Shown here in pieces: positions 36,326-44,089 of a stretch of DNA of 64,000 bases; position 1 is the stretch's first letter; the number at the start of each line of letters is the position of its first letter. This stretch comes from M3007 sp046296435 (GTDB taxonomy: Bacteria > Bacteroidota > Bacteroidia > Chitinophagales > Saprospiraceae). Below the pieces are notes generated by a model. That model was not told the DNA's origin, did no database searches, and worked only from the letters and a program-made list of their open reading frames with translations. Location of the stretch: NCBI GenBank assembly GCA_046296435.1, contig JBKBLI010000009.1, forward strand, positions 11,720 through 75,719. Direction: 5' to 3'. A program made the translations under genes and the position numbers.

Positions 36326-38704
36326 ATGAAGCAAAAAAGAATGAAAATGAGGCCATTGATCCTTGTAATGATATGGGGCATATTGCTCGTGCAGATGTGC
36401 GCGCCGCTGACCGCGCACGCGCAACTGGACCGCAGCGCCAGGGCCGCCGAAGCGATGCGGCAGTTGGACTACCCCGCCGCCGTCGAGTTGTACAAGCTGA
36501 CGCTTCGCTACGACGCCAACAACGCCGAGGCTATCGCGAATATTGCCGAGTGCTACCGAAAGACCAACCAAACCAAAGAAGCGGAATATTGGTACGGAAA
36601 GGCGGTGCAACTGGCCAATCCTAAGCCCCTGCACTTCTTGTATTATGGCATCGCCTTACATCGCAATGGCAAATGCGCCGAGGCTGTCGCATGGTATGAG
36701 CGGTATGCGCGGGAGGCCCCCTCGGATAGCCGGACGCAGCGTTTGATTCAGGGCTGTGCCAAGCGAGAGGCCCTCCTAAAAAAGGGGAAGCGCATTTATC
36801 AAGTAGAAAAAACAAGCGTCAATTCTGATTACAACGAATATGCGCCGAGCCTCGGCGGAGAATCGCTGTTCTTCGCATCGGAGCGCCCAAAAGGCAAAAT
36901 AACCAAGCGCGCCAACGCCTGGAACAACGCTCCCTTTGCCCAGATATATGCTGTCGGCGTTCAGGCGCGGGAGGGGCAGACGCCGACGGTCGATCCGCAG
37001 GTCCGGCGCTGGGATTTGCCCGATCAAACACAACTCCACCAAGCCGGCGTCGTGTTCTCGGCAGACGGGAGTTGGGCGTTTCTAACGCGCAGCGACCAGA
37101 GCGGCCGCAGCGAGGACGGATTGGTCCGCCTCAAGATTTACGCCGCCCGACGCCTTGCAGACGGATCTTGGGGCGCCTTGGAGGAACTGCCCTTCAACAA
37201 CGCCGCGTACAGCACGGCGCACCCTGCGCCCTCACCCGATGGCAAGCGTCTGTTCTTCAGCAGCAACCGACCGGGCGGCTATGGCGGTATGGATTTGTAC
37301 GTAGTCGAACAACGCGACGGCGTCTGGGGTATTCCATTCAATCTCGGTCCGGACGTCAACACCGAAGGCCATGAGATTTTTCCGTTTTTCAGTCATGGGG
37401 GCCGTTTGTATTTTGCGTCCGACGGGCACGAATGTCTGGGCGGCTTAGACATTTTGTACACCACCGCGCGCGGCGGCAGCGACTGGAACGCGCCGCTCAA
37501 TCCGGGCGCGCCGCTCAATTCGGAAGCCGACGACTTTGGGATTTGCTTTGAGCCAGAGGGGCGCTGGGGCTTCTTTGCCAGCAACCGCGAAAACGGCCTT
37601 ATCGACAACATATACGCCTTCAGTTGTAACGCGATACCCGTAACCGTTCGGGTGGAGAGCGAGGGCGCGCCGCTGGCTGATGCAGCCGTCACCCTCGACC
37701 TGAGCGGCGAGACTATCAACAGCGACGCGCAGGGCGCGGCGTTGTTTGATCTTTTCCCGGGCGATTGCGTCGTTTTTTGGGTAGAAAAAGAGGGTTACGA
37801 ACCTATCCGCTTGCCCTATTGCGCGGCGGCGGATAGCGCCGCGCCAGTCGTGAAACTCACCCGAAAGTCCCGAATAACCGTCCAAGGTCTGGTCTTTGAC
37901 ATGACGGACGGTCTGCCGGCCCAGGGGGTGTCGGTCGCGCTGCTCAACGACTGCGGCCAGCCCCAAGTCACGCAGGTCAGCGCCGCCGACGGCCGATTCA
38001 GCTTCCCGCTGTCTCGAAACTGTTGTTACACGGTGCGCGCCGAAGCGCCCGGATACCTCGCCGCCGTTTCCGAAAAAATCTGCGCGCCGCGCGCCGACCT
38101 GGCCCGCACTTTCAAAGTGTGGCTCAATCTTCAGCCCTTTCGCGACGGTGAAGGTTTTTTGATCAAGCCACCCTCGCGCCCCAGCTATCGCTACAATCCT
38201 GAAAGCGAACGCTACGAACTGCCCGACGGGAAGCCTGCCAATGTAGAACTCGGGCAGGGGCTTAGTCTGCGCGACGGCATCCTGTACGACCAAGGGGAAC
38301 CGGCCAATTTTCGTATGGACGCATGGGCAAAAGCCGACGACGGTCAAGGATTCGCCCTGGCGTTGTACTATGATCTGGACGCGGTCTATCCGAAAGAGGA
38401 GTCATATGGCGAATTGGAAAAACTACTACGTCTTTTGCTAAACAATCCGAAACTTGAGGTTGAAATCGCCTCTCACACCGACGCCCGGGGTAGCGCGGCA
38501 TACAACGCCGAATTGTCGCAACGACGGGCGGACTACATCGCCCAATGGCTAAGGAATAAGGGGGTCAGCGAAGCGCGTATCCGCGCTCAGGGATATGGCG
38601 ATTCAAGACCTGCGCGTCCTTGCGGCCCTTCATCGATTCCTTGTACCGAGGAAATGAACCGGGCCAATCGCCGTACTGAATTCAGGTTAATCGACCGGAA
38701 TTGA
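36326..38704 (+). CDS. PorE-like OmpA-family protein (TPR, PD40 propeller, regulatory domains, OmpA)
   Basis: 792 residues. Signal peptide to about 32 (TAHAQL), TPR repeats about 35-145 (AAVELYKLTLRYDANNAEAI), a PD40/WD40-like propeller about 165-435 (PAPSPDGKRLFFSSNRPGGY; GMDLYVV), two carboxypeptidase-regulatory-like domains (about 436-500 and 516-600), and an OmpA C-terminal domain about 675-792 (IASHTDARGSAAYNAELSQR; RADYIAQWL; NRANRRTEFRL) that should bind peptidoglycan. This matches PorE of the T9SS, which ties the outer-membrane ring to the cell wall. It is cotranscribed with the PorP/SprF gene 28 bp upstream. A role in the core machine or in a substrate-specific accessory is not resolved. 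Confidence 0.92.
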   Translation: MKQKRMKMRPLILVMIWGILLVQMCAPLTAHAQLDRSARAAEAMRQLDYPAAVELYKLTLRYDANNAEAIANIAECYRKTNQTKEAEYWYGKAVQLANPKPLHFLYYGIALHRNGKCAEAVAWYERYAREAPSDSRTQRLIQGCAKREALLKKGKRIYQVEKTSVNSDYNEYAPSLGGESLFFASERPKGKITKRANAWNNAPFAQIYAVGVQAREGQTPTVDPQVRRWDLPDQTQLHQAGVVFSADGSWAFLTRSDQSGRSEDGLVRLKIYAARRLADGSWGALEELPFNNAAYSTAHPAPSPDGKRLFFSSNRPGGYGGMDLYVVEQRDGVWGIPFNLGPDVNTEGHEIFPFFSHGGRLYFASDGHECLGGLDILYTTARGGSDWNAPLNPGAPLNSEADDFGICFEPEGRWGFFASNRENGLIDNIYAFSCNAIPVTVRVESEGAPLADAAVTLDLSGETINSDAQGAALFDLFPGDCVVFWVEKEGYEPIRLPYCAAADSAAPVVKLTRKSRITVQGLVFDMTDGLPAQGVSVALLNDCGQPQVTQVSAADGRFSFPLSRNCCYTVRAEAPGYLAAVSEKICAPRADLARTFKVWLNLQPFRDGEGFLIKPPSRPSYRYNPESERYELPDGKPANVELGQGLSLRDGILYDQGEPANFRMDAWAKADDGQGFALALYYDLDAVYPKEESYGELEKLLRLLLNNPKLEVEIASHTDARGSAAYNAELSQRRADYIAQWLRNKGVSEARIRAQGYGDSRPARPCGPSSIPCTEEMNRANRRTEFRLIDRN

Positions 38705-38989
38705 CGCTGCCGAGACTCCCCCCTTTTTTGGGGAGAAAACAACGCAAAACGCTGGATAAAAAAAATAGCCGTTAGCTAAGCGCGCGCTTTTTTGTCTAGG
38801 CCCGGTCATGCTCCCGCATTATTTGGCACGATTTTTTCAGTAGTATTTTGTGGAAAGGACAAACATTTGATTGGTTAATTGTTTTCATGGTTATGTTGTG
38901 GCCATCCCGTCGAAACGATTGGATGGCTTTTTTTGTTCGATGGGTTGCTGCCGGATATTTTTTACATGGCGTATGCCGCTACAGCCGCA
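38705..38989. other. Intergenic region with weak hairpins, no supported gene
   Basis: 285 bp between convergent genes. A weak stem with a T run at 38778-38793 could end the PorP-PorE transcript. A better terminator lies at 38901-38934. AT-rich sequence between the two could host a small RNA, but no consensus -7 box is present. Confidence 0.4.
38901..38934 (+). terminator. Rho-independent terminator, possibly of a small RNA
   Basis: Stem GCCATCC/GGATGGC (38901-38907 with 38921-38927) followed directly by seven T on the plus strand. It lies about 200 bp after the PorE-like stop, far for that gene, and has the wrong orientation for the DUF1573 gene. Confidence 0.65.
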
Positions 38990-39415
38990 TCATTGTTGGG
39001 CGCCAGACCTCGGGGTTATCTCGCCTTTGATGCGCAAGATTTCGGGGCGACGCTGTTGATCGAAAAAAACCCGAATACGCTTGTTGTAGGCTCCTTCGCG
39101 TTTGCCGTCATAACTCAGGACAATCTGCCCTTGGCCGCCGGGAGGTACGGGCGCTTCGGTCCAGTCGGGCGTAGCGCACGAGCAGTCGGCGCGCGCATTC
39201 TGGAGCAGCAGGGGGCGCTCGCCGAGATTTCGATAGCGAAAGGCGCGCTTGACGATTTGTCCCTGCGGCGTAAGCCCTGCGTCGTACTCGACGCCGTCGA
39301 GCCATTCGACCACAGAAACTTTATTTTTTGACGCAACGCTATGAGATTCTTGCGCCTGCGCGCCCGCCCAAGCGCAGTGTAGAGCCAAGAGCGCGCCAAT
39401 GATTTTCTGTTTCAT
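38990..39415 (-). CDS. DUF1573 domain-containing secreted protein
   Basis: 141 residues with a signal peptide (MKQKIIGALLALHCAWAGAQ). The DUF1573 pattern is clear: VKRAFRYRNLGERPLLLQNA, ADCSCATPDWTEAPVPPGGQ and GQIVLSYDGKREGAYNKRIR. This is an immunoglobulin-like beta-sandwich of unknown function, common in Bacteroidota envelopes; the CSC cysteine pair is conserved in the family. Divergent from the TonB-dependent receptor with 63 bp between starts. Confidence 0.88.
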   Translation of the reverse strand: MKQKIIGALLALHCAWAGAQAQESHSVASKNKVSVVEWLDGVEYDAGLTPQGQIVKRAFRYRNLGERPLLLQNARADCSCATPDWTEAPVPPGGQGQIVLSYDGKREGAYNKRIRVFFDQQRRPEILRIKGEITPRSGAQQ

Positions 39416-39478
39416 GGCGTAAAATTAAATCCGCCGTGCGTGATAAACGTTTTTTTTGCGTTAGTAAGCCCGACGGCT

Positions 39479-42400
39479 ATGCGATTTCGCTTTTACAAAT
39501 GGCTTTTTGCGTTGGGGGCAAGTCTTGCGCCGGCGCTGCTCTGCGCGCAGACCTTGCAAGAGCGGCAGGTCAACTTCAATTGTCCGGCATGCTCGCCGTC
39601 TGAAGCGCTCTTTGCGCTGGCCCGTCAGGAGAATTTTAACCTGGCATTTAGCGATCGCCTCTTCGCGCGTTGCCCGCGACAAAACTATGAATACGCCAAC
39701 ATGGCGTTGGGGCAAATCCTCAAAGACATCTGCGCCTGCGCTTCCGTGACGCTGAACGTCGACGACAATGGGGTCGTGGTCCGAAAAGCCCGCGCGCGTT
39801 ACGCCATTCGCGGCTATGTCATGGATGCGGAGACGGGCGAACGCCTCATTGGGGCGGCCGTGAAGCTACTGCCCGACGGGCCGACTGCGCTGAGCAATGA
39901 ATTTGGATTTTTCAGCCTGATGGTCGAAGGCGACGTCGCCGAGTTGTATGCGACTTATGTAGGTTTTGTCGGCAAGCGGATCTCGTTAGAGCCGGGGCAC
40001 AAAGGAGCGCTCAAAGTACGCCTGCAGTCCAACGCCNNNNNNNNNNNNNNNNNNNNNNNNNNNNNNNNNNNNNNNNNNNNNNNNNNNNNNNNNNNNNNNN
40101 NNNNNNNNNNNNNNNNNNNNNNNNNNNNNNNNNNNGTAGGTTTTGTCGGCAAGCGGATCTCGTTAGAGCCGGGGCACAAAGGAGCGCTCAAAGTACGCCT
40201 GCAGTCCAACGCCAGCCTGCCAGAGGTATTAGTGACCGATTTGACGTCGTCCGGAGGGCTTCAGACCGGTATCTATTCGGGGGACCGTATTATGCCGCTC
40301 CGCATGCTTCGGCAGTTACCCATGCCCGGCGGCGAAGCCGACCTGCTGCGCATGCTGAGTTTGCAAAATGGCGTCCACACCGGCGCCGACGGCTTAGGCG
40401 GCCTGCATGTTCGCGGAGGCAATGCCGATCAAAACCTTTTTTTGCTCGATGATGTGCCTGTGTATAACCCCGGCCATGCGCTCGGGCTTTTTTCGATATA
40501 CAATTCCGACCTGATCCAGCATGCCGAATTCTGGAAGGGCGATTTCCCGGCACGTTACGGTGGGCGGGCCTCCTCGGTGTTGGATGTGCGCTTGCGCGAC
40601 GGCAACTACCGGCAATGGCGCGCGGGCGTGTCGGCGGGATTATTTGCCAGTTCGGCGCATGTGGAAGGCCCCATTGTCAGGGACCGCAGTTCGGTGATTG
40701 CAGGGTTGCGCCTAACCTATCTGGATCCGTGGGTCCGTTTTTTTAGTAAAAAGGGCAATTTGCTATCCGCGCCCGGCTCTGTAGCCGGATACAATTTCTA
40801 CGACGGGAACCTGAAGTGGAATTACGTCTTCAACGACAAAAACAAGCTGTTTTTTAGTCTGTACAAAGGTCAGGACGGCTTTGAAAACCGTTTTTTTCAG
40901 GTGTATGGCAATCCGCAGGGCCTCATCAAAGAAGACTACTCGCTGAAATCCGAATGGGGCAACGACATCGCCGCTTTGCGCTGGAACACGGTATTATCGT
41001 CTCGTTTTTTTGTCAATACGACCTTGCGCTACAGCAAATTTGACTATAGAAGCGATTTGGTATTCGAGTCGGAGGCTGAATTTGCCGACGGACGTAAGGG
41101 CCTGATTGCCAACTATGCGCAAGCCTATCGGACGCTCATACAGGACTGGTCGGCCAAGGCTGACGCCAACTGGTTCACGGGCACGGCCCTCAATCTGAGA
41201 AGCGGCGCGGCGCTCACCCATCACACCTTCCAGCCCGGCGCGCTGACGCTCAACTATCTGATCCCGGGGCAAAGCAACGAAACGTTTGACTCCCTGGTCA
41301 ACGAACTGTTCAACAACGAGCGCCTTAGCGCCATTGAAGGCGAGGCTTATGTCGATATCGATTGGCGACCCACGCTTGAATGGCGCATAGAGGGCGGCTT
41401 NNNNNNNNNNNNNNNNNNNNNNNNNNNNNNNNNNNNNNNNNNNNNNNNNNNNNNNNNNNNNNNNNNNNNNNNNNNNNNNNNNNNNNNNNNNNNNNNNNNN
41501 CTTAGCGCCATTGAAGGCGAGGCTTATGTCGATATCGATTGGCGACCCACGCTTGAATGGCGCATAGAGGGCGGCTTGTTTCACAGTATGTTCTGGGTTC
41601 GCAGGACCCGATACTCCGGCTTGCAGCCGCGCTTGAGGGTGCAATGGGAAAAGGAGGGCGGGTTCAGGACCTGGGCCGGATACCACCGAAGCATGCAGAA
41701 CCTGCACCAAATAGGTTCATTCAACATCAGCCTGCCCTTCGAACTGTGGGCGCCCAGCACCGAGCGCGTCCTGCCTGAGATCACCAACCAATGGAGCGCG
41801 GGAGTAGGTTTCAGGCGCGGAGCCTGGAACTTTCAGGTAGAAGGCTATCTGAAAGACCTGGCCCGTGTGCTCACCTTTTTGCGCAGTAACGACGCCCTTT
41901 ATTCTGCCGGCGCCGAAGATGCCAGCGGGTGGGAAGACCGCATTGCGACAGGACAAGGCCGCAGCCGCGGGATGGAGTTCAGCGGCGAATACATTGGCAA
42001 GCAGAGCCGTTACAGCGCTCATCTTACCTTGTCGAGAACCACCCGCATATTTCCTGAGATCAATTCCGGGCGCGAGTTCCCATTCCGTTTCGACCGTCCA
42101 TACCAGCTCACGCTTTTGGCTTTTCAACCGCTCTGGCGCAGCCTTTCGCTCAACGCCGTGTGGACGATTGCAGCGGGCAATCCGATCACGCTTGCCGGCG
42201 TCAAGCATAACTTTATTGCTTCAGACGGAGCCATCAACCGCGAGATATTCCTCTATTCTGCTGTGAACAACTTTCGATTGCCGACATTTCACCGCTTAGA
42301 TTTGAGCCTGCGTTTCCAATGGGGCGCCCGGCGTCGCTATAAACACGATATGCAATTGGGCGCGTACAATGCCTACAACCGCATCAATCCGTTTTTTCTG

Positions 42401-42493
42401 TACGTGGACGCTAACAGCCCGGTCAGAGGCCGCGCTACTCAGTATTCGCTCTTGCCGCTGCTGCCCGTATTCAGCTACAGCTTGCGCCTCTAA
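39479..42493 (+). CDS. TonB-dependent receptor with N-terminal STN and carboxypeptidase-regulatory domains
   Basis: 1004 codons as assembled, but two stretches are assembly artefacts; collapsing both removes 118 codons, leaving about 886 residues. Signal peptide to LLCAQ, STN domain about 25-105 (VNFNCPACSPSEALFALARQ; LKDICACASVTLNVDDNGVV), CarboxypepD_reg-like domain about 105-180 (YAIRGYVMDAETGERLIGAA), plug (MLRQLPMPGGEADLLRMLSL; GLHVRGGNADQNLFLLDDVP) and a barrel ending FSYSLRL. It should import a ligand across the outer membrane using TonB energy. An STN domain often means signalling to an anti-sigma factor, but none is adjacent. The ligand is unknown. Both reading frames stay open after collapse. 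Confidence 0.9.
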   Translation: MRFRFYKWLFALGASLAPALLCAQTLQERQVNFNCPACSPSEALFALARQENFNLAFSDRLFARCPRQNYEYANMALGQILKDICACASVTLNVDDNGVVVRKARARYAIRGYVMDAETGERLIGAAVKLLPDGPTALSNEFGFFSLMVEGDVAELYATYVGFVGKRISLEPGHKGALKVRLQSNAXXXXXXXXXXXXXXXXXXXXXXXXXXXXXXXXXVGFVGKRISLEPGHKGALKVRLQSNASLPEVLVTDLTSSGGLQTGIYSGDRIMPLRMLRQLPMPGGEADLLRMLSLQNGVHTGADGLGGLHVRGGNADQNLFLLDDVPVYNPGHALGLFSIYNSDLIQHAEFWKGDFPARYGGRASSVLDVRLRDGNYRQWRAGVSAGLFASSAHVEGPIVRDRSSVIAGLRLTYLDPWVRFFSKKGNLLSAPGSVAGYNFYDGNLKWNYVFNDKNKLFFSLYKGQDGFENRFFQVYGNPQGLIKEDYSLKSEWGNDIAALRWNTVLSSRFFVNTTLRYSKFDYRSDLVFESEAEFADGRKGLIANYAQAYRTLIQDWSAKADANWFTGTALNLRSGAALTHHTFQPGALTLNYLIPGQSNETFDSLVNELFNNERLSAIEGEAYVDIDWRPTLEWRIEGGXXXXXXXXXXXXXXXXXXXXXXXXXXXXXXXXXXLSAIEGEAYVDIDWRPTLEWRIEGGLFHSMFWVRRTRYSGLQPRLRVQWEKEGGFRTWAGYHRSMQNLHQIGSFNISLPFELWAPSTERVLPEITNQWSAGVGFRRGAWNFQVEGYLKDLARVLTFLRSNDALYSAGAEDASGWEDRIATGQGRSRGMEFSGEYIGKQSRYSAHLTLSRTTRIFPEINSGREFPFRFDRPYQLTLLAFQPLWRSLSLNAVWTIAAGNPITLAGVKHNFIASDGAINREIFLYSAVNNFRLPTFHRLDLSLRFQWGARRRYKHDMQLGAYNAYNRINPFFLYVDANSPVRGRATQYSLLPLLPVFSYSLRL
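39959..40036 (+). repeat. 78-bp duplicated flank, left copy (assembly artefact)
   Basis: Identical to 40136-40213 on the other side of an N run. Both encode VGFVGKRISLEP onward in the same frame. The pattern is that of overlapping contig ends left unmerged. Confidence 0.9.
40037..40135. other. Assembly gap (99 N), spurious
   Basis: N run between two identical 78-bp flanks; the true sequence most likely contains one copy and no gap. Confidence 0.95.
40136..40213 (+). repeat. 78-bp duplicated flank, right copy (assembly artefact)
   Basis: Identical to 39959-40036. The right copy runs on into SLPEVLVTDL, the expected continuation of the regulatory domain. Confidence 0.9.
41324..41400 (+). repeat. 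77-bp duplicated flank, left copy (assembly artefact)
   Basis: Identical to 41501-41577 across an N run. It encodes LSAIEGEAYVDIDWRPTLEW in the receptor barrel. Confidence 0.9.
41401..41500. other. Assembly gap (100 N), spurious
   Basis: N run between identical 77-bp flanks. Flank plus gap is 177 bp, as at the other site in this gene, and is a multiple of three. Confidence 0.95.
41501..41577 (+). repeat. 77-bp duplicated flank, right copy (assembly artefact)
   Basis: Identical to 41324-41400; reading continues into LFHSMFWVRRTRYS. Confidence 0.9.
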
Positions 42494-42523
42494 GCGCCCA
42501 CCTCTCTACCCTATCAAAACGAT

Positions 42524-43465
42524 ATGACCCACCTCAACCCGGAGCATCCCGACATGTCTCAACGCTCTCAGCCCACGCTATTGATATTCAATCCGCGCGC
42601 CGGCATGCGCCAACTTCACAAAACGCGCGACCTGGTTGAAAAGCACATCGACCAAAACCGCTTCAGGTGCGATTTTGCCGAAACGCTGTCGCATGGGCAT
42701 GCGCTGAAGCTCGGACGCGAGGCGGCGCAATCAGGATATACCTACGTTATTGCGGTAGGCGGCGACGGCTCCGTCAACGAAATCGCAACTGCGCTGATCG
42801 GCACAGATACCGTACTGGGCGTTCTTCCAGCCGGCTCTGGAAATGGTTTGGCGCGGGGGCTGGGCATGGGCGGCGATCTGAAACAGGCCGTCGGGCGCCT
42901 CAATACCGCCCAGGCTACCTGGATGGACTACGGACTGCTCAACGGGAGGCCCTTCTTCAATGTCGTGGGCATCGGGTACGACGGGCTGATGTCCCATCTG
43001 ATTGCCGGTAGTCGTTTCAGGGGCTTGTGGGGCTACCTTTATCTGGGGCTGGGCGCTTCGGCAAGCTACCGGTTCCGGGACTACACGGCTACAGATGGCG
43101 AACGCGTAGCTTGGCATGGCGAGGCTTTGTTGGTCGCAGCGGCGAATGGCTCGGTCTATGGGTATGGCCTGCAGATTACCCCGCAGGCGCAGCCTGACGA
43201 TGGCGCCCTTGAACTGGTTGTCGTATCCCGCGTGCCAAAGTGGCGCTACATCGTCGATCTACCCAAGGTACTGCGCGGCCGGATGACTGAATTGGACTAT
43301 GTCCATTACTTTCCGCCTCAAAAAGATCTGTGCGTTCGTTGCAATATCCCATCGCATGCGCATGTGGATGGCGAAGCGGCAGGAATCTGTACAGACTATC
43401 GAATTGAGATCAGAACGCGCGGACTCCGGGTATTGAGGCCCGCGATTGCTCAGGCGTCAAAATAA
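42524..43465 (+). CDS. Diacylglycerol kinase family lipid kinase
   Basis: 313 residues. DAGK catalytic-domain signatures are present: LLIFNPRAGMRQLHK (N-terminal glycine loop), VIAVGGDGSVNEIATALIG (about residues 75-93) and LGVLPAGSGNGLARGLGMGG. The family uses ATP to phosphorylate diacylglycerol, sphingoid bases or related lipids; the C-terminal beta-sandwich (ALLVAAANGSVYGYGLQITP; HAHVDGEAAG) is also recognisable. Two ATG codons are possible (42524 and 42554); the second starts closer to the family N-terminus. It follows the TonB receptor by 30 bp and may be cotranscribed, without an obvious functional link. Confidence 0.9.
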   Translation: MTHLNPEHPDMSQRSQPTLLIFNPRAGMRQLHKTRDLVEKHIDQNRFRCDFAETLSHGHALKLGREAAQSGYTYVIAVGGDGSVNEIATALIGTDTVLGVLPAGSGNGLARGLGMGGDLKQAVGRLNTAQATWMDYGLLNGRPFFNVVGIGYDGLMSHLIAGSRFRGLWGYLYLGLGASASYRFRDYTATDGERVAWHGEALLVAAANGSVYGYGLQITPQAQPDDGALELVVVSRVPKWRYIVDLPKVLRGRMTELDYVHYFPPQKDLCVRCNIPSHAHVDGEAAGICTDYRIEIRTRGLRVLRPAIAQASK

Positions 43466-43486
43466 AACAAGGGCCGGACGCAGGAA

Positions 43487-43527
43487 AACAAAAAGCGATT
43501 CGGCCTATCTGTTTGCCGAATCGCTTT
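43487..43527 (-). terminator. Terminator of tmRNA
   Basis: On the minus strand a 13-bp perfect stem, AAAGCGATTCGGC with GCCGAATCGCTTT (plus positions 43492-43504 and 43515-43527), is followed by a T-rich tail. The upstream arm begins at the last base of the tmRNA CCA end. Confidence 0.9.
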
Positions 43528-43900
43528 GGTGGAGCTGGCGGGAGTCGAACCCGCGTCCGGATGAAGCGCCGAAACGCTTTCTACATGCTTAGTCGCCGAT
43601 CGAATTGTCGGGTCGGAAGTGGGTTCGGCGGCAGACGCATCCCGACCTTATTTGCTAAATTTCTCCTGACGCCCGCAACCCTACGTCAAGATAGTCTCAA
43701 AATGGTTTGAAACGCGGCACGCTGTATATGAGACCTCAAGCGCACGGCATTATGGCTTTGTAATCCTATTTCGGATTAGGCAGCCATGGCGAACTGAGTG
43801 TTGCCAGTTATTGGTCGAACGTTATTTTTTACGGAGTAACCATTCATGCTCCGGCATGCTTACGTAACCGCAGACTTACCCGTCGAAACCAAACAGCCCC
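43527..43900 (-). ncRNA. ssrA: Transfer-messenger RNA (tmRNA)
   Basis: About 374 nt. The 5' end (43900 downward) reads GGGGCTGTTTGGTTTCGACG, the classic tmRNA start, and the 3' end reads GTTCGACTCCCGCCAGCTCC then ACCA, completing the alanyl-tRNA-like acceptor and T arm. An internal tag reading frame ends in AMAA then TAA (43805-43776). tmRNA with SmpB rescues stalled ribosomes and tags the unfinished protein for proteolysis. The CCA is encoded. A perfect terminator lies at the 3' end. The promoter upstream (43901 onward) is not clear; sequence there is AT-rich with no exact TAnnTTTG box. Confidence 0.96.
43776..43805 (-). other. tmRNA proteolysis tag, probable GNTQFAMAA
   Basis: In the tmRNA, the in-frame codons GGC AAC ACT CAG TTC GCC ATG GCT GCC precede TAA. 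The AMAA end and 9-residue length parallel tags such as GEESYAMAA in related Bacteroidota. The resume codon (GGC) is inferred from that parallel; the frame is open further upstream. Confidence 0.75.
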
Positions 43901-44031
43901 GCGTATTTTTTTCCTTGATAGAGGTTAATTAAGCAAACGCTCTGGGCGGCGAAAAAGTTGCGTGTGAGGCATTTTTGTTGAAAGTTTGCGCCACAAGATG
44001 CTTTGGCTGGGCTATACAGGGTGAAATGCGC

Positions 44032-44039
44032 TAACTTTG
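44032..44039 (+). promoter_or_regulatory. Bacteroidota -7 box (TAACTTTG)
   Basis: Exact TAnnTTTG match 50 bp before the ATG at 44090. The nearest TTTG upstream is 26 bp away, too far for a good -33 element. Confidence 0.45.
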
Positions 44040-44089
44040 CCCCACATTTTTGATACGCAATATCCCCCTAACAGTAACAAATCCCGGCA

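Noticed and set aside
38717..38736. CTCCCC...GGGGAG stem after the PorE-like gene
   Set aside because: No T tract follows on either strand; possible pause site only.
39959..40213. Apparent duplicated domain in the TonB receptor
   Set aside because: The copies are base-identical and flank an N run, so this is an assembly overlap, not a biological repeat.
43513..43710. Plus-strand 65-codon frame starting MPNRFGGAGGSRTRVRMKRR
   Set aside because: It is antisense to the 3' end of tmRNA; the GGAGGSRTRV-type peptide is the usual false translation of this RNA.
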